A stretch of DNA of 64,000 nt, taken from Evansella caseinilytica (GTDB lineage: Bacteria; Bacillota; Bacilli; Bacillales; Salisediminibacteriaceae). The position numbers and the translations under genes are program-made. Numbering within the stretch: the first letter of the stretch is position 1; the number at the start of each line of letters is the position of its first letter. The stretch covers positions 117,956-181,955 of the forward strand of contig NZ_FNPI01000009.1 of the NCBI RefSeq assembly GCF_900107275.1, read 5' to 3'. This document shows positions 62,931-64,000 of this stretch, in pieces. Below the pieces are notes generated by a model. The model saw nothing but the letters and a program-made list of their open reading frames with translations. It made no database searches and was not told where the DNA came from.

Positions 62931-63873
62931 ATGATCTTTAAACCTCGAACCGAGTCTTCGGAATCAAAAGCATGCAACATTTTGAATGTTACAATGAACA
63001 GCGAGAAGCGTGAAAAATGGGATATGACCGCAAGTAAAAAGGGATATGAAGGGAAAAACAGTTTGACGCTTTATTTGTAAACGCTCCAACACATTGGTTA
63101 TTTTTAAATGATTTGTTACTGGAAGTGAACAACTCCAAATTCCAAATTGACTCCTTATTAATTACTTCGACTCTCCTGTATCTTTTTGAGGTAAAAAACT
63201 TTCAAGGGGATTACTATATTGAAGATAATCATTGGAAAATGAACGGAAAAGAAGCTATGAACCCTCTTCTTCAATTGCAGCGCTGTGAAACAGTCTTCAG
63301 ACAATTCCTTCAAAAAACAACCTCGGAGCAAATTTGTCCATCATTCCCTACGTCATTTTTATTAACCCAGAGTTTACCTTATATAATGCTCCGCGGAACT
63401 CACCAATGATTTTGCCAACTCAAATCAATCGCTTTGTGACAAATTTAATCCAAAGCACACCTGAACCACAACCAAACCAAAACCAGATAAAACTGGCTAA
63501 TCAGTTAGCCTCCATGCATATCATTGATTCCCCCTACACGCGTCTGCCTCCATATGATTATGAGCAGCTGAATAAAGGAATGATCTGCGAAAAGTGCCAT
63601 TCCTTTTTATCTCCGCCTGCAAAACTAAAAAGAACCCTCATTTGTCAACAGTGTGGTCACAAAGAAAGTATAGAGTCCGGTATTTTACGAAGCGTAGATG
63701 AATTTAAACTGCTTTTTCCAGATAAGAAAATTACCACAAGTACTATCTATGATTGGTGTAAGGTAATAGAATACAAAAAAAGAATCAGTCGAACGTTATC
63801 CAAGAACAAGAAAATAAAATCATCTGGAAAAAGCACATATTTTGTGGATTTGATTGTGGATGAAAAAAAATGA
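62931..63873 (+). pseudogene. NERD-domain protein gene broken by two frameshifts
   Basis: Starts at the ATG at 62931 (AAAGGAAG upstream) with MIFKPRTESSESKA, the usual start of Bacillus NERD proteins. The first frame stops near 63080. Shifting at the A5 run (63054-63058) continues KQFDALFVNAPTHWLFLND, then LLLEVNNSKFQIDSLL, YLFEVKNFQGDYY (the nuclease-like core), to near 63315. A second shift at the A6 run (63312-63317) continues IIPYVIFINPEFTLY and a C-terminal zinc-ribbon-like part (CEKCHS, CQQCGHKE) to a stop at 63873. Apart from these two shifts the protein is complete. Either a fresh pseudogene or homopolymer sequencing errors. Confidence 0.85.
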
Positions 63874-64000
63874 ATGATAGGTAGGCTATCTTCCATTTGG
63901 TCACGTGGGTTTGTCAAATAAAGTGTGTAAGTTCCCATTCACTCAAGGTACTTTAACACTCTATCTTTCAGTTCATCATGAAGTAGAAGTTGGTTCATGA

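Overview
The window looks like the chromosome of a Bacillaceae member (low-to-medium GC Firmicute). The evidence is Shine-Dalgarno sites of the GGAGG type, frequent TTG and GTG starts, two S-box (SAM-I) riboswitches, and B. subtilis-like genes: metI-metC-yitJ-metH, cysH-cysP-sat-cysC with the ylnDEF siroheme genes, yesLMNOPQ, ypcP, and IDEAL- and NERD-domain proteins. I saw no rRNA, tRNA, CRISPR array or intact transposase.

Layout. 1-8253 (minus): a signalling and surface cluster running PP2C phosphatase, membrane Ser/Thr kinase with TPR-like extracytoplasmic part, a membrane-anchored acidic protein with 21 Thr-x-Leu-Leu motifs, and a giant Ig-like repeat protein cut by the left edge. 8254-10331: AT-rich stretch with a possible small RNA and two small secreted-protein genes, both with signs of decay. 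10332-18383 (minus): S-box methionine operon. 18411-28455 (minus): S-box sulfate-assimilation and siroheme operon, which also carries DUF3906 and TrpD2-like genes. 29010-30344 (plus): GH4 6-phospho-glycosidase. 30345-32397: repeat-rich, with one IDEAL-domain gene. 32398-36182 (minus): five-gene operon of an NMT1/SsuABC-like ABC transporter, a methyltransferase and a cupin, behind a Fur box and a possible Fnr-type site. 36356-39715: alkaline-phosphatase-family protein and YpcP exonuclease. 39730-41406: GH2 glycosidase. 41710-43967: AT-rich island with a papain-like secreted hydrolase. 44543-44932: coiled-coil gene. 45044-60896 (minus): rhamnogalacturonan (pectin) region with tandem class II aldolase, ASRT protein, AraC regulator, GH105 hydrolase, YesL, YesOPQ transporter, YesMN two-component system and a large PL11 lyase, with cre sites before yesO and the lyase gene. 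61354-64000: lipoprotein, DUF2000, a gene remnant and a frameshifted NERD gene.

How the parts work together. The sulfate operon makes sulfide and the siroheme its reductase needs. The methionine operon turns cysteine-derived sulfur into methionine. Both answer to SAM. In the pectin region the lyase cuts rhamnogalacturonan outside the cell, YesOPQ imports the fragments, GH105 removes the unsaturated sugar, and YesMN with the AraC protein control expression.

The window is also seeded with several short dispersed repeat families that share a TGTTCAAAAAG core (called A, B and C here) and a separate GTCCCCG...GTGACA palindrome (D). They sit in nearly every larger gap, including inside operons. 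The two most promising leads for undescribed biology are the kinase/Thr-x-Leu-Leu array/Ig cluster and the iron-regulated (by its Fur box) ABC-methyltransferase-cupin operon.
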